This document shows positions 23,426 through 31,490 of a stretch of 40,211 nucleotides of DNA, in pieces. The notes beneath the pieces are model-generated. The model saw only the letters and a list, made by a program, of their open reading frames with translations. It did not search any database and was not told the origin of the DNA. The DNA comes from Clostridia bacterium. Its GTDB lineage: Bacteria; Bacillota; Clostridia; Christensenellales; Aristaeellaceae. Every line of letters starts with the position of its first letter. The stretch's first letter is position 1. The DNA lies in contig JAFUFB010000011.1 in the NCBI GenBank assembly GCA_017470145.1, positions 1 to 40,211 of the forward strand, given 5' to 3'. A program made the position numbers and the translations under genes.

Positions 23426-25135
23426 ATGAGCGCGACGCGCGACAAACTGACGATCCTCTTCCCCTTTCAGGATCGGGTGGAGTATCGCTCCCTGTCCGAC
23501 GAAACCATGCACGATCTGGGGCTGGACGCCTTATGCCAGGCGGTAACGGCCGATGGCAAGGAGCAAGCCCTGCTGATGCAGGTGCTGCGCAGCGTGACGC
23601 CTGATTCCGAGGTAGCGCGATATCGAGCGGAGGTCTTCGATGATCTGTATCACCATCCGGAGATTCGGGAAAAGCTGCTGTCCCTGCTGGATCATGTGAA
23701 ATTCCTGAACGATTTCGGCGCTGTGCGGCGCTCCTCCGACGAGGGGGTGGGCGTCTGGGATCTAATTCATCGGATGGATGAGCTGCGGGATTATATCGCC
23801 ACGGTGGAGGCCATGGAGGAATGCCTGCGGGAGGCCAGCCTTCAGTCCCAGGGCCTGCGGGAGCTGCGGGCCGGAATTCATGCCATCTGGGAGGATAGCG
23901 GCTTCGACGGGCTAAAGCAGGATATTGCCGCCTTGAAGGCCACCACCGACAGCGTCAAAAGCGTGACCATCGGCATGAATTTAAATGAGCGCTTCGAGCC
24001 CGTGCAGGCGGGGCTGGTGTCTGTCAACAGCAAACCCTTCTCCCGCTCCAATCTCATTCAGCATTTTGCTGACGCCCTGGTGCGGCGGGAGGCCATCCGG
24101 GGGACGGATGAATGGGACGGCAGCATGAACTGGCAGCCCGCGGACAGCGGGAGCTCCTTCCTGGCGGACAAGGTGAACGAAATCGCCGGCACCACGGTAC
24201 GGATGCGCAATCCCCTGCTGGCCATGACCCTTTCCAGTGTGCCGGACAGCGATGGCGGGCGGGAGATTCCCCGGACCATGGATTCCGCCCTGACCCATAC
24301 CCTCTCCAGCCTGGTCAGAAAGCTGCGGGAGGTGCTGAATCGACACGCGGCTATTAGCATCAGGGAGGTTTCGGACCTGATTCCCGAGCTGGTGTTCTAT
24401 GTCCGCTGGGCGGAATACTGGCAGAAGCTGACGACGGCGGGCTGGCCCTGCTGCAAGCCCCAGCCGGGGGAATCCGCTGAGCAGGGGATGAAGGCCCGGG
24501 GCTTCTATAATCTAAAGCTGACCCAGGTGGAATCTCCGGCCTCCACGGTGCGGAACGATCTTTCCTTCGGCGAGGAGGGCCGGGTCTATCTGCTGACAGG
24601 GGCAAACCGGGGCGGCAAAACCACCGTGACGCAGGCGGTAGGGCAGCTGTTCCTGATGGCCCAGAGCGGACTGTACGTGGCGGCGGAGGAGTTTTCCTAT
24701 GCCCCGGTGGATGGGGTCTATACTCATTTCCCAGCGGACGAGGATAAGACCCTGGACCTGGGGCGGCTGGGAGAGGAATGCCAACGCTTCCGGGAGCTGT
24801 TCCAAGCCTGCTCGGAAAGCAGCCTATTGCTGTTGAATGAATCCTTCTCCACCACCTCCTTCGAGGAAGGATACTACATTGCTACCGATGCGGTGAAAGC
24901 CATCGCCCACCGGGGCATCCGCTGCATCTATAACACCCATATGCATAAGCTGGCCCAGGATTTGACCCAAGAGGGCGGCGGAAGCTTGCGGGAGGTTCGA
25001 TCCCTGATTGTCCGTTCCCAGGGACATCAGCGGTCCTTCCAGATCCAGGTGGCGCCGCCGGAGGGTTCCTCCTACGCCCGGGACATCGCGGAAAAGTACG
25101 GCGTCACCTATGATTGCCTTTTAGAGAAGGACTAA
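23426..25135 (+). CDS. MutS-family ATPase lacking the mismatch-recognition domain
   Basis: This 569-residue protein has a C-terminal MutS-type ATPase: Walker A 'GANRGGKTT' at about 428-436, a Walker B-like 'LLLLNESFSTTSFEEG' and a switch 'YNTHMHKLAQDL'. The first 400 residues are a helical lever region. The MutS N-terminal mismatch-binding and connector domains are absent, and the usual D-E of Walker B reads N-E. Proteins like this are annotated as MutS-like but are not expected to do ordinary mismatch repair; a role in handling unusual DNA structures or RNA is possible. AAGGAG precedes the ATG at 23426. Confidence 0.85.
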   Translation: MSATRDKLTILFPFQDRVEYRSLSDETMHDLGLDALCQAVTADGKEQALLMQVLRSVTPDSEVARYRAEVFDDLYHHPEIREKLLSLLDHVKFLNDFGAVRRSSDEGVGVWDLIHRMDELRDYIATVEAMEECLREASLQSQGLRELRAGIHAIWEDSGFDGLKQDIAALKATTDSVKSVTIGMNLNERFEPVQAGLVSVNSKPFSRSNLIQHFADALVRREAIRGTDEWDGSMNWQPADSGSSFLADKVNEIAGTTVRMRNPLLAMTLSSVPDSDGGREIPRTMDSALTHTLSSLVRKLREVLNRHAAISIREVSDLIPELVFYVRWAEYWQKLTTAGWPCCKPQPGESAEQGMKARGFYNLKLTQVESPASTVRNDLSFGEEGRVYLLTGANRGGKTTVTQAVGQLFLMAQSGLYVAAEEFSYAPVDGVYTHFPADEDKTLDLGRLGEECQRFRELFQACSESSLLLLNESFSTTSFEEGYYIATDAVKAIAHRGIRCIYNTHMHKLAQDLTQEGGGSLREVRSLIVRSQGHQRSFQIQVAPPEGSSYARDIAEKYGVTYDCLLEKD

Positions 25136-25211
25136 AAAAGCTCCCATGGAGCAGGAGAAAATAGAGATTTTTCAATCAGTGTATTCATCGTTTGATAGGA
25201 GGTTTTGGCCC

Positions 25212-25997
25212 ATGGAAGTATTGGTACTCAATGCCCAGGGAGAATACCTGGCCCAGGGCAGCCATCCACAGGAGATATCCCTTTGCGTGGATCGGGTATG
25301 GGAAGAGGGCGATCGGATGGAGATCCAGGCCGACCCCGGCAGCCATGTTGCCTTCCGCCTGGTGGGGGCGGTGCTGGAAAGCCGGGTCTATCTTCCCCAG
25401 GGAAGGATGACCTGGCGGGTTCCCTTCGGAGAGCATCGCCGGGGATATCAGGACGGTGTCTTTGAGGGGAAACGCCAGGTGGTTACTGCGCGACTCCTGG
25501 AGGCGGCGGAGCTGGAAGGAGAATATGATCTGGCCCGGAATCCTGCGGACCTGCGGGGGGACACGGATTTCTATCCTCATTGCACCGCCAATGTGGAAAC
25601 CCGGGATGAATCCGTTTTCGCCGCCCGGAATGTCATCGACGGCCTACGGCTGAACACCTATCATGGAGAATGGCCCTTTGAAAGCTGGGGCATCGGCGCC
25701 CGGGAGGACGCCTGGTGCAAGATTGACTTTGGCCGGGAGGTGATTGTCAATCGCATGGCCTTAACCCTGCGGGCAGACTTCCCCCATGACGCCTATTGGG
25801 TGGCCGGGCATGTGGTCACCTCCGATGGCGCGGAAATCGCCTATTCCCTGGAGAAGACAGGGGAACGGCAGTGGATCGATCTGGGGGACCGAAAGGTTTC
25901 CTGGCTGCGGCTGGAAAGAATGCAGAAAAGCGACGATCCTTCCGCTTTCCCCTCCCTGCGGAGCTGGGAGGTTTTCGGTACGGAAGCTGGAGAATGA
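25212..25997 (+). CDS. F5/8 type C (discoidin-like) domain protein, cytoplasmic
   Basis: This 261-residue protein has no signal peptide. The second half (about 135-258) looks like a galactose-binding or discoidin beta-sandwich: 'FAARNVIDGLRLNTYHGEWPFESWGIGAREDAWCKIDFGREVIVNRMALTLRADFPHDAYW' and 'SLRSWEVFGT' at the end. Such domains bind sugars when attached to hydrolases. Here there is no catalytic domain, so it may be a stand-alone sugar-binding protein. AGGAGG is 9 bases before the ATG at 25212; a start at 25146 would add 22 residues but has a poor ribosome site. It follows the MutS-like gene by 76 bases, which contain a short GCTCC-CAT-GGAGC hairpin. Confidence 0.7.
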   Translation: MEVLVLNAQGEYLAQGSHPQEISLCVDRVWEEGDRMEIQADPGSHVAFRLVGAVLESRVYLPQGRMTWRVPFGEHRRGYQDGVFEGKRQVVTARLLEAAELEGEYDLARNPADLRGDTDFYPHCTANVETRDESVFAARNVIDGLRLNTYHGEWPFESWGIGAREDAWCKIDFGREVIVNRMALTLRADFPHDAYWVAGHVVTSDGAEIAYSLEKTGERQWIDLGDRKVSWLRLERMQKSDDPSAFPSLRSWEVFGTEAGE

Positions 25998-26042
25998 CAG
26001 TCTCGACGCGCGAAAATGTGATCGAAACAACAATATTTCCCC

Positions 26043-26071
26043 TTGAAATCCAAGGGAAAACAAGATACAAT
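26043..26071 (+). promoter_or_regulatory. Promoter of the DUF3048 gene
   Basis: TTGAAA (26043-26048), 17 bases and TACAAT (26066-26071). A CCCTTG-AAATC-CAAGGG hairpin overlaps the -35. Confidence 0.65.
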
Positions 26072-26169
26072 CTTTTTTGGAGCTTCCGTGAGGGGAAAGA
26101 GGATTCAGCTTTTCCTGATCGGAGAGAATGGAGAATAGGATAGCACGTGGGAGAGAAAGGATAGGGAGC

Positions 26170-27249
26170 ATGAAGAAAATAACGATCTGGTTGTTGGCGC
26201 TCATGATTACGCTGGGATGCTTGAATTTCGCGGCCGCGGATCTGACGGTGATTGAGCCGGACATGGAGCTGGATATCAGCGGGCAGGTGCAGGATATTGA
26301 GAAGACTCACCCGATGCAGGAGGGGATCGCTCCCCTGACGGGGCTGCCCGCCAGCGGCGAGCCCTATACGCCCATTGCCCTGATTTTGGATAACTCCCCG
26401 GAGGTGTATCCCCATTGGGGTGTTTCCGAGGCGGACTGGATTGTGCAGGTGCCCCTGCGCAAGGACGGCGGCACTCGGCTGATGGCCATCTATGGCAACG
26501 AATATCCCGAGCAGGCTGGCGGCGCTCGCTCTTCCCGGATGACGAATCTGCCCGTGGCGGTCATGTTCCACGCGGATCTCGCCTATGCCGGCCATGCGCC
26601 CATCTGGGGGGAGAATATCGATGTAGATAAGTGGATCAATGAATGGGATTATAACAAGCCCATTCGCTATGTTGATCTGCTGGGGAACAGATTCCGGGAG
26701 AGGGTGGACTTCTTGGAAAAGCCCCTGAATCTGAGCGCTCATATCAAAGAGATTCATGAATCCCTGGTGGAGAGAAAGGTTAAATTCGAAAACCGCGGTC
26801 CTCTGTTTACGGATGAGCCCCTGACGGCAGGAGACGAAGCCCGGGTAGTGCACCTCCAGTTCATGAGCCTGGATCCGGAGGAGCCCGTGGAAAACACGGT
26901 CAGCGATTGCGACCTGGTGTATTCGGAAAACAAGGGCTATGTGCGGGCTTCCAAGAGCGGCATCTTCTCCGACCGGTTTACCGGGGAAGAGGTTACCTTC
27001 GCCAATGTAATCATCATGCGCACCGGGGTGGAATGGGATGGCAACTATCCATTTTATACCAACCACCTGAAGGTTTGCGGCCAGGCGGAGATTTTCCAGA
27101 ATGGCCGGCATTTCACTGGCGCCTGGTATCGGGCGGGACGGCTGACCCGACTGGTGGTGTTGGATGAAAACGGGGAAGAGATTGCTTTCCAGCGGGGCCG
27201 GACGTATCTGGCCATTGGAGAGGAACATATGATCGTTTCCTACGAATAA
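26170..27249 (+). CDS. Secreted DUF3048 (YerB-like) protein
   Basis: This 359-residue protein has an N-terminal signal peptide (Lys-Lys, hydrophobic core to 'LGC' at about 15-17, then 'AAADL'). Whether the Cys is lipidated is unclear because the lipobox is imperfect. The DUF3048 landmarks are 'PLTGLPASGEPYTPIALILDNSPEVYPHWGVSEADWIVQVPLRKDGGTRLMAIY' and a second lobe ending 'FQRGRTYLAIGEEHMIV'. YerB-type proteins are cell-surface proteins of unknown function in spore-forming and related Bacillota. The chosen ATG gives a normal signal peptide; the frame is open from 26128. Confidence 0.88.
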   Translation: MKKITIWLLALMITLGCLNFAAADLTVIEPDMELDISGQVQDIEKTHPMQEGIAPLTGLPASGEPYTPIALILDNSPEVYPHWGVSEADWIVQVPLRKDGGTRLMAIYGNEYPEQAGGARSSRMTNLPVAVMFHADLAYAGHAPIWGENIDVDKWINEWDYNKPIRYVDLLGNRFRERVDFLEKPLNLSAHIKEIHESLVERKVKFENRGPLFTDEPLTAGDEARVVHLQFMSLDPEEPVENTVSDCDLVYSENKGYVRASKSGIFSDRFTGEEVTFANVIIMRTGVEWDGNYPFYTNHLKVCGQAEIFQNGRHFTGAWYRAGRLTRLVVLDENGEEIAFQRGRTYLAIGEEHMIVSYE

Positions 27250-27260
27250 ACAGAATGAAA

Positions 27261-27298
27261 AGCTCGCGCCGGGAGGATGAACCGGCGCGAGCTTTTTT
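27261..27298 (+). terminator. Terminator of the DUF3048 gene
   Basis: AGCTCGCGCCGG pairs with CCGGCGCGAGCT (27282-27293) and continues into a T-run to 27298. Confidence 0.95.
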
Positions 27299-27359
27299 AT
27301 GTTGACGAAAGTTTCCTCGCAAAACAGGGAAGAAAATTTTTCTGTCAGCCAGGAGTTTT

Positions 27360-27418
27360 AAAGCTTATTTTAAGCTTTGGGCGTTATGCTGTTCTCGTCG
27401 AAAGGGAAACCTCGACGA
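27360..27418 (+). promoter_or_regulatory. Two small hairpins in the leader of the secreted-protein gene
   Basis: AAAGCTTA-TTT-TAAGCTTT (27360-27378) and TCGTCGA/TCGACGA (27395-27401 with 27412-27418). The second has a 10-base purine-rich loop. No known riboswitch is recognised. Confidence 0.4.
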
Positions 27419-27484
27419 AATACGGAAACACGAATTCGATCAACAATGACCGAAGGATGGGAAATGAAAAGGAGGTTCATCTTG

Positions 27485-28984
27485 ATGAAGAAGTTTTTAG
27501 CACTCCTAATGGCAGCACTGCTTTTGTGCACAGCGACCTTGGCTGGGGCGGAAGCGCCCCAGGGCGCCCCGCCCGGCGATCCGCCAACCGGCGACTTTGG
27601 CGGCGGCCCCGGTGGAACTCCTCCGGATGGAACCCCTCCCGGTGACCCACCCTCCGGTGATTTCGGCGGTGGCCCGGGCGGCAATGGCGGCACGCCTCCC
27701 GATGGCGCCCCCGGCGACTTCGATGGGGGAAACGGCGGGCCCGGCGGTGGATTTGGGGGCGGACCCGGCGGTAGCAGCGCGGATATTACCTATACCGCGG
27801 CGACAGAAATCACCGATGCGGATACCCAGATGGATGGCATCTACACCTCCGACACCGTGGACGAGAGCGCTTTGATCATAAACACAGATGAGGCCGTTAC
27901 CATCACCAATCCCACCGTGTCTAAGACCGGCGATTCCAACGGAGGCGATAACTGCAACTTTTACGGCCTGAACGCGGCCGTGTTGGTCATGGGCGGCAGC
28001 ACCACCGTCATTGCGGGAGGTACCATTACCTCCGACGCGGACGGAGCCAACGGCGTTTTCAGCTATGGCGGAAACGGCGGCCAGAATGGCGCGGCAGGGG
28101 ATGGCACCACAGTGGTCATCTCTGACGCCACCATCACCACCACCGGGGACGGTTCCGGCGGCATTATGACCACCGGCGGCGGTACCACCTACGCCAACAA
28201 CCTGACTGTGGAAACCAGCGGACGTTCCTCCGCGGCTATCCGGACGGACCGGGGCAGCGGCACGGTGGTGGTGGACGGCGGCAGCTATACCACCAATGGT
28301 CTGGGCTCTCCTGCCATTTATTCCACCGCAGATATTACTGTCAGCAATGCCACCCTGACCTCCAACCTGTCCGAAGGCGTGTGCATTGAAGGGAAGAACT
28401 CCATCACCCTGGAGGACTGTGACCTGACTGCCAGTAACACCCAAACCAACGGCAACGCCACCTTCCTGGATACCATTATGATCTACCAGTCCATGTCCGG
28501 CGATGCGGACAGCGGCACCTCCGCCTTCACCATGACCAGCGGCAGCCTGACCAGCCTCAGTGGCCATCTGTTCCATGTTACCAACACTCACGCCATCATC
28601 ACCCTGAACGGGGTGGAGCTGATCAACCAGGGCAGCGACATCCTGCTGTCAGTATGCGCGGATGGCTGGAACGGTGCCAGCAACATTGCCGAGCTGAACG
28701 CCACCAATCAGCAGCTGGTGGGCACCATCCTGGTGGGCGATGATTCCACCTTCACCCTGACCCTGACAGAGGGCTCCACCTTCGAAGGAACCTTCAGCGG
28801 CGAAATCACCAACGCCAAGGGCACGGAAGTCTCCACAGAACTGAGAACCGTCAGCGTTACCCTGGATGATACCAGCACCTGGACCCTGACGGCGGATACA
28901 TATGTAACAGACTTCACCGGCAGCCTGGAAAATGTCATCAGCAACGGCTATACCCTGTACGTGAACGGCACCGCTGTGAACTAA
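27485..28984 (+). CDS. Secreted Gly/Pro/Asp-rich linker plus beta-helix protein
   Basis: This 499-residue protein has a signal peptide (1-22, 'LLCTATLAGA'). Residues about 23-97 are a repetitive low-complexity segment with alternating PPGDPP/PPDG and GDFGGGPGG units. The remainder is rich in Thr, Ser, Asn and Gly, with short beta-strand repeats ('VVISDATITTTGDGSGGIMTTGG', 'VVDGGSYTTNG', 'ITLEDCDLTAS'), as in a right-handed parallel beta-helix of an adhesin or carbohydrate-active surface protein. There is no LPXTG anchor and no catalytic motif I can name. AAGGAGG is 9 bases before the ATG at 27485. A surface or extracellular-matrix role is inference. Confidence 0.8.
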   Translation: MKKFLALLMAALLLCTATLAGAEAPQGAPPGDPPTGDFGGGPGGTPPDGTPPGDPPSGDFGGGPGGNGGTPPDGAPGDFDGGNGGPGGGFGGGPGGSSADITYTAATEITDADTQMDGIYTSDTVDESALIINTDEAVTITNPTVSKTGDSNGGDNCNFYGLNAAVLVMGGSTTVIAGGTITSDADGANGVFSYGGNGGQNGAAGDGTTVVISDATITTTGDGSGGIMTTGGGTTYANNLTVETSGRSSAAIRTDRGSGTVVVDGGSYTTNGLGSPAIYSTADITVSNATLTSNLSEGVCIEGKNSITLEDCDLTASNTQTNGNATFLDTIMIYQSMSGDADSGTSAFTMTSGSLTSLSGHLFHVTNTHAIITLNGVELINQGSDILLSVCADGWNGASNIAELNATNQQLVGTILVGDDSTFTLTLTEGSTFEGTFSGEITNAKGTEVSTELRTVSVTLDDTSTWTLTADTYVTDFTGSLENVISNGYTLYVNGTAVN

Positions 28985-29039
28985 TCCCCAAATAAAAGCC
29001 CCGCCCTCAACGAGAGGGCGAGGAAACCTCTATCCACAT

Positions 29040-29063
29040 CCTCCCCGGAAGGGGAGGTTTTTT
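29040..29063 (+). terminator. Terminator of the secreted-protein gene
   Basis: CCTCCCC-GGAA-GGGGAGG is followed by six T. A GCCCTC/GAGGGC hairpin precedes it. Confidence 0.9.
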
Positions 29064-29076
29064 CGAGAACGCTGAC

Positions 29077-29105
29077 AAAAGCTCCCCCGCATGGAGCGGA
29101 GGAGC
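29077..29105 (-). terminator. Terminator of the trpBA operon
   Basis: On minus, GCTCCTCCGC pairs with GCGGGGGAGC (one G-T pair) around TCCAT and is followed by four T. Confidence 0.75.
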
Positions 29106-29156
29106 GAAAAAATATTATCTGGTGTTTATTATGCCCTCAATTCACAAAACGGCCGC

Positions 29157-29927
29157 TCATTTCAGAGCATCCGACATGGCCCGGACATATTTCCCCACAT
29201 GGGCGGGAGCCTCCCGACCGTATTCCCCAATGATCTTCATAATGGCGGAGCCCACGATGGCCCCGTCGGAAACCTCCGCCATCTGCCGGGCCTGCTGGGG
29301 GTTCGAGATGCCAAAGCCCACCGCGCAGGGGATCTTCGTGTTTTCCCGAATGACCGCCACGATGCTGCCCAGATCCGTGGTGATTTCGCTGCGGGTCCCC
29401 GTGACCCCCAGGCTGGATACAATGTAGATGAACCCCTCCGCCTCCTGGGCAATGCTGGCGATGCGGTTCTGAGAAGTGGGAGCGATGAGAGACACCAGAT
29501 CCACCCCATACTGGTGACAGATCTCCAGGAATTCCTCCTTCTCCTCATAGGGGATGTCCGGCAGGATCAGCCCGTCGATACCGATCTCCTGGCAGGTACG
29601 AATAAACCGCTCCGCCCCATAAGAGAAGACCACATTGGCGTAGGTCATGAACACCATGGGCACCGTCACATCCCGCCGCAGGTCCCGCACCAGGTCGAAG
29701 ATCTTGTCCGTGGTCACCCCGCCGGTCAGGGCCCGCAGGCTGGCCGCCTGGATCACCGGGCCCTCCGCTGAAGGGTCGGAGAAGGGAATCCCCAATTCCA
29801 CCAGATCCGCCCCGTTTTCCACTGCGGCCCGAACCGCGGCGGCGGTGGTCTCCAGATCTGGATCCCCGCAGGTGATGAAGGGAATGAAAGCCTTCCCGTG
29901 GTCAAATGCTTTGGCAATGTTACTCAT
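29157..29927 (-). CDS. trpA: Tryptophan synthase alpha subunit
   Basis: This 256-residue TIM-barrel enzyme splits indole-3-glycerol phosphate into indole and glyceraldehyde 3-phosphate, and indole tunnels to the beta subunit. '[11 protein letters not shown]' opens the barrel. Catalytic Glu44 is in '[10 protein letters not shown]'. The position of the second catalytic acid is Glu55 ('AEGP') instead of the Asp found in enterobacterial TrpA; I believe Glu is common in clostridial TrpA. '[12 protein letters not shown]' and 'VGFGISNP' form the phosphate region. The start overlaps the end of trpB by 8 bases, so the two are translationally coupled. Confidence 0.97.
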   Translation of the reverse strand: MSNIAKAFDHGKAFIPFITCGDPDLETTAAAVRAAVENGADLVELGIPFSDPSAEGPVIQAASLRALTGGVTTDKIFDLVRDLRRDVTVPMVFMTYANVVFSYGAERFIRTCQEIGIDGLILPDIPYEEKEEFLEICHQYGVDLVSLIAPTSQNRIASIAQEAEGFIYIVSSLGVTGTRSEITTDLGSIVAVIRENTKIPCAVGFGISNPQQARQMAEVSDGAIVGSAIMKIIGEYGREAPAHVGKYVRAMSDALK

Positions 29928-31110
29928 GCAGATCCTCCCCTCTATATCGGGCGATGGCGGCGCAGTCCTTGTCCCCCCGGCCGGAGATGGTAATCACCAG
30001 AATCTGATCCTTCCTCATCTGGGGCGCCAGCTTCTGGGCGTAGGCCACGGCATGGGCGGACTCGATAGCGGGGATGATCCCCTCCGTGCGGGATAGATAC
30101 TCGAAGGCATTCACCGCCTCGTCGTCCGTCACGGGCACGTATTCCGCCCGGCCAATGTCGTGCAGCCAGGCATGCTCCGGCCCCACGCCAGGGTAATCCA
30201 GCCCGGCGGAGATGGAGTACACCGGGGCGATCTGGCCGTATTCATCCTGGCAGAAGTAGCTCTTCATGCCGTGGAAGATGCCTACCCGGCCCACATTCAT
30301 GGTGGCGGCAGTTTCGAAGGTATCCGCCCCCCTGCCCGCAGCCTCGCAGCCGATGAGCCGAACCTCCTTGTCCTCGATGAAGTGGTAGAAGGAGCCGATG
30401 GCGTTGCTGCCTCCGCCCACGCAGGCCAGCACCGCGTCGGGCAGTCGGCCTTCCTTCTCCAGGATCTGGGCCTTGATCTCCCGGGAGATCACCGCCTGGA
30501 AATCCCGCACGATGGTGGGGAAGGGGTGGGGCCCCATGACGGAGCCCAGGCAGTAATGGGTGTCGTCTATGCGGCGAGTCCATTCCCGCATGCATTCGTT
30601 CACCGCGTCCTTCAATGTGGCGGTACCGGTAGTCACGGGGATCACCGTCGCCCCCAGCAGCCGCATGCGGTAGACGTTCAGGGCCTGGCGGCGGGTATCC
30701 TCCTCGCCCATGAACACCACGCACTCCATGTCCATCAGGGCAGCGGCGGTGGCGGTGGCCACTCCGTGCTGCCCCGCGCCGGTCTCGGCGATGAGCCGGG
30801 TCTTGCCCATCTTCTTGGCCAGCAGCGCCTGGCCCAGCACGTTGTTGATCTTGTGGGCCCCGGTATGGTTCAGATCCTCCCGCTTCAGGTAGATCTTCGC
30901 CCCGCCCAGCTCCCTGGTTAGCTTCTCGGCGAAATACAGCCGGGAGGGCCGGCCGGCGTACTCGTTCAGCAGGGCTGTCAGCTCCCGGTTAAACTCCGGG
31001 TCCTCCTTGTAGTGGTTGTAGGCCTCCTCCAATTCAATGACGGCGTTCATCAACGTCTCCGGGATATACTGGCCGCCATGGATCCCGAATCGTCCCCTGG
31101 ATTTGGACAT
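29920..31110 (-). CDS. trpB: Tryptophan synthase beta subunit
   Basis: This 396-residue PLP enzyme condenses indole with serine. The PLP lysine is Lys87 in 'HTGAHKINN', catalytic Glu109 is in 'AETGAGQHG', and 'GGGSNAIG' binds the PLP phosphate. It is the canonical TrpB1 type that pairs with TrpA. GGAGG lies 10 bases before the ATG. A Trp-specific T-box leader precedes it. No other tryptophan-pathway genes (trpE, G, D, C, F) are in the window, so they are either elsewhere or absent, in which case indole could be salvaged. Confidence 0.98.
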   Translation of the reverse strand: MSKSRGRFGIHGGQYIPETLMNAVIELEEAYNHYKEDPEFNRELTALLNEYAGRPSRLYFAEKLTRELGGAKIYLKREDLNHTGAHKINNVLGQALLAKKMGKTRLIAETGAGQHGVATATAAALMDMECVVFMGEEDTRRQALNVYRMRLLGATVIPVTTGTATLKDAVNECMREWTRRIDDTHYCLGSVMGPHPFPTIVRDFQAVISREIKAQILEKEGRLPDAVLACVGGGSNAIGSFYHFIEDKEVRLIGCEAAGRGADTFETAATMNVGRVGIFHGMKSYFCQDEYGQIAPVYSISAGLDYPGVGPEHAWLHDIGRAEYVPVTDDEAVNAFEYLSRTEGIIPAIESAHAVAYAQKLAPQMRKDQILVITISGRGDKDCAAIARYRGEDLHE

Positions 31111-31143
31111 GCTTCCTCTTCCTCCTTCGCTTTCCGTGGATAC

Positions 31144-31422
31144 AAAAAATCCCTGACAGAATTGCTCTGTCAGGGACGAAAGAACTATTTCGCTTCCTTC
31201 GCGGTGCCACCCTGATTCACGGCGAAAAGGCCGTGCCCTCTGCGGAGGACCATCATCCTCCCGGCCATGACGGAGGCCTCCCCGTCGCGGAATACTCGTC
31301 GCCTTTCCTCCGCGCCCTCAGCGGTCCATCGTTCAGCTGCCTTCCGCCCGGATCTCACCCTCCCGGACTCTCTGCAGGGGCTAAGCTGCCTTCCTCCCGC
31401 CTCAACGGTTTCGTCTGAAACT
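31144..31422 (-). ncRNA. T-box riboswitch (tryptophan) in the trpBA leader
   Basis: On minus the leader contains the T-box sequence AGGGTGGCACCGCG (31213-31200), which pairs with the tRNA acceptor end through its TGGC bases. A terminator follows: TCCCTGACAG/CTGTCAGGGA (31176-31150) and six T (31149-31144). Stem I has a GGGTGAGA segment, and the candidate specifier is TGG (31328-31326) in 'AACGATGGACC', the codon for Trp. Uncharged tRNA-Trp should favour the antiterminator and so switch on trpBA when tryptophan is short. It fills the 380-base gap between trpB and the TtcA-like gene. Confidence 0.92.
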
Positions 31423-31428
31423 AGCTTT

Positions 31429-31457
31429 ATTCTAATCACGCCTGTCCACTTTGTCAA
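31429..31457 (-). promoter_or_regulatory. Promoter of the T-box/trpBA transcript
   Basis: Perfect TTGACA (31457-31452), 17 bases and TAGAAT (31434-31429) on minus, 34 bases after the end of the upstream gene. Confidence 0.9.
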
Positions 31458-31490
31458 TCTTTCCGCCCAGGAAATACAGTGTAAAAACAA

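Noticed and set aside
31185-31490. Open frame in the trpB leader
   Set aside because: The region is fully explained as a T-box leader; the frame covers the specifier and T-box sequence and has no ribosome site.
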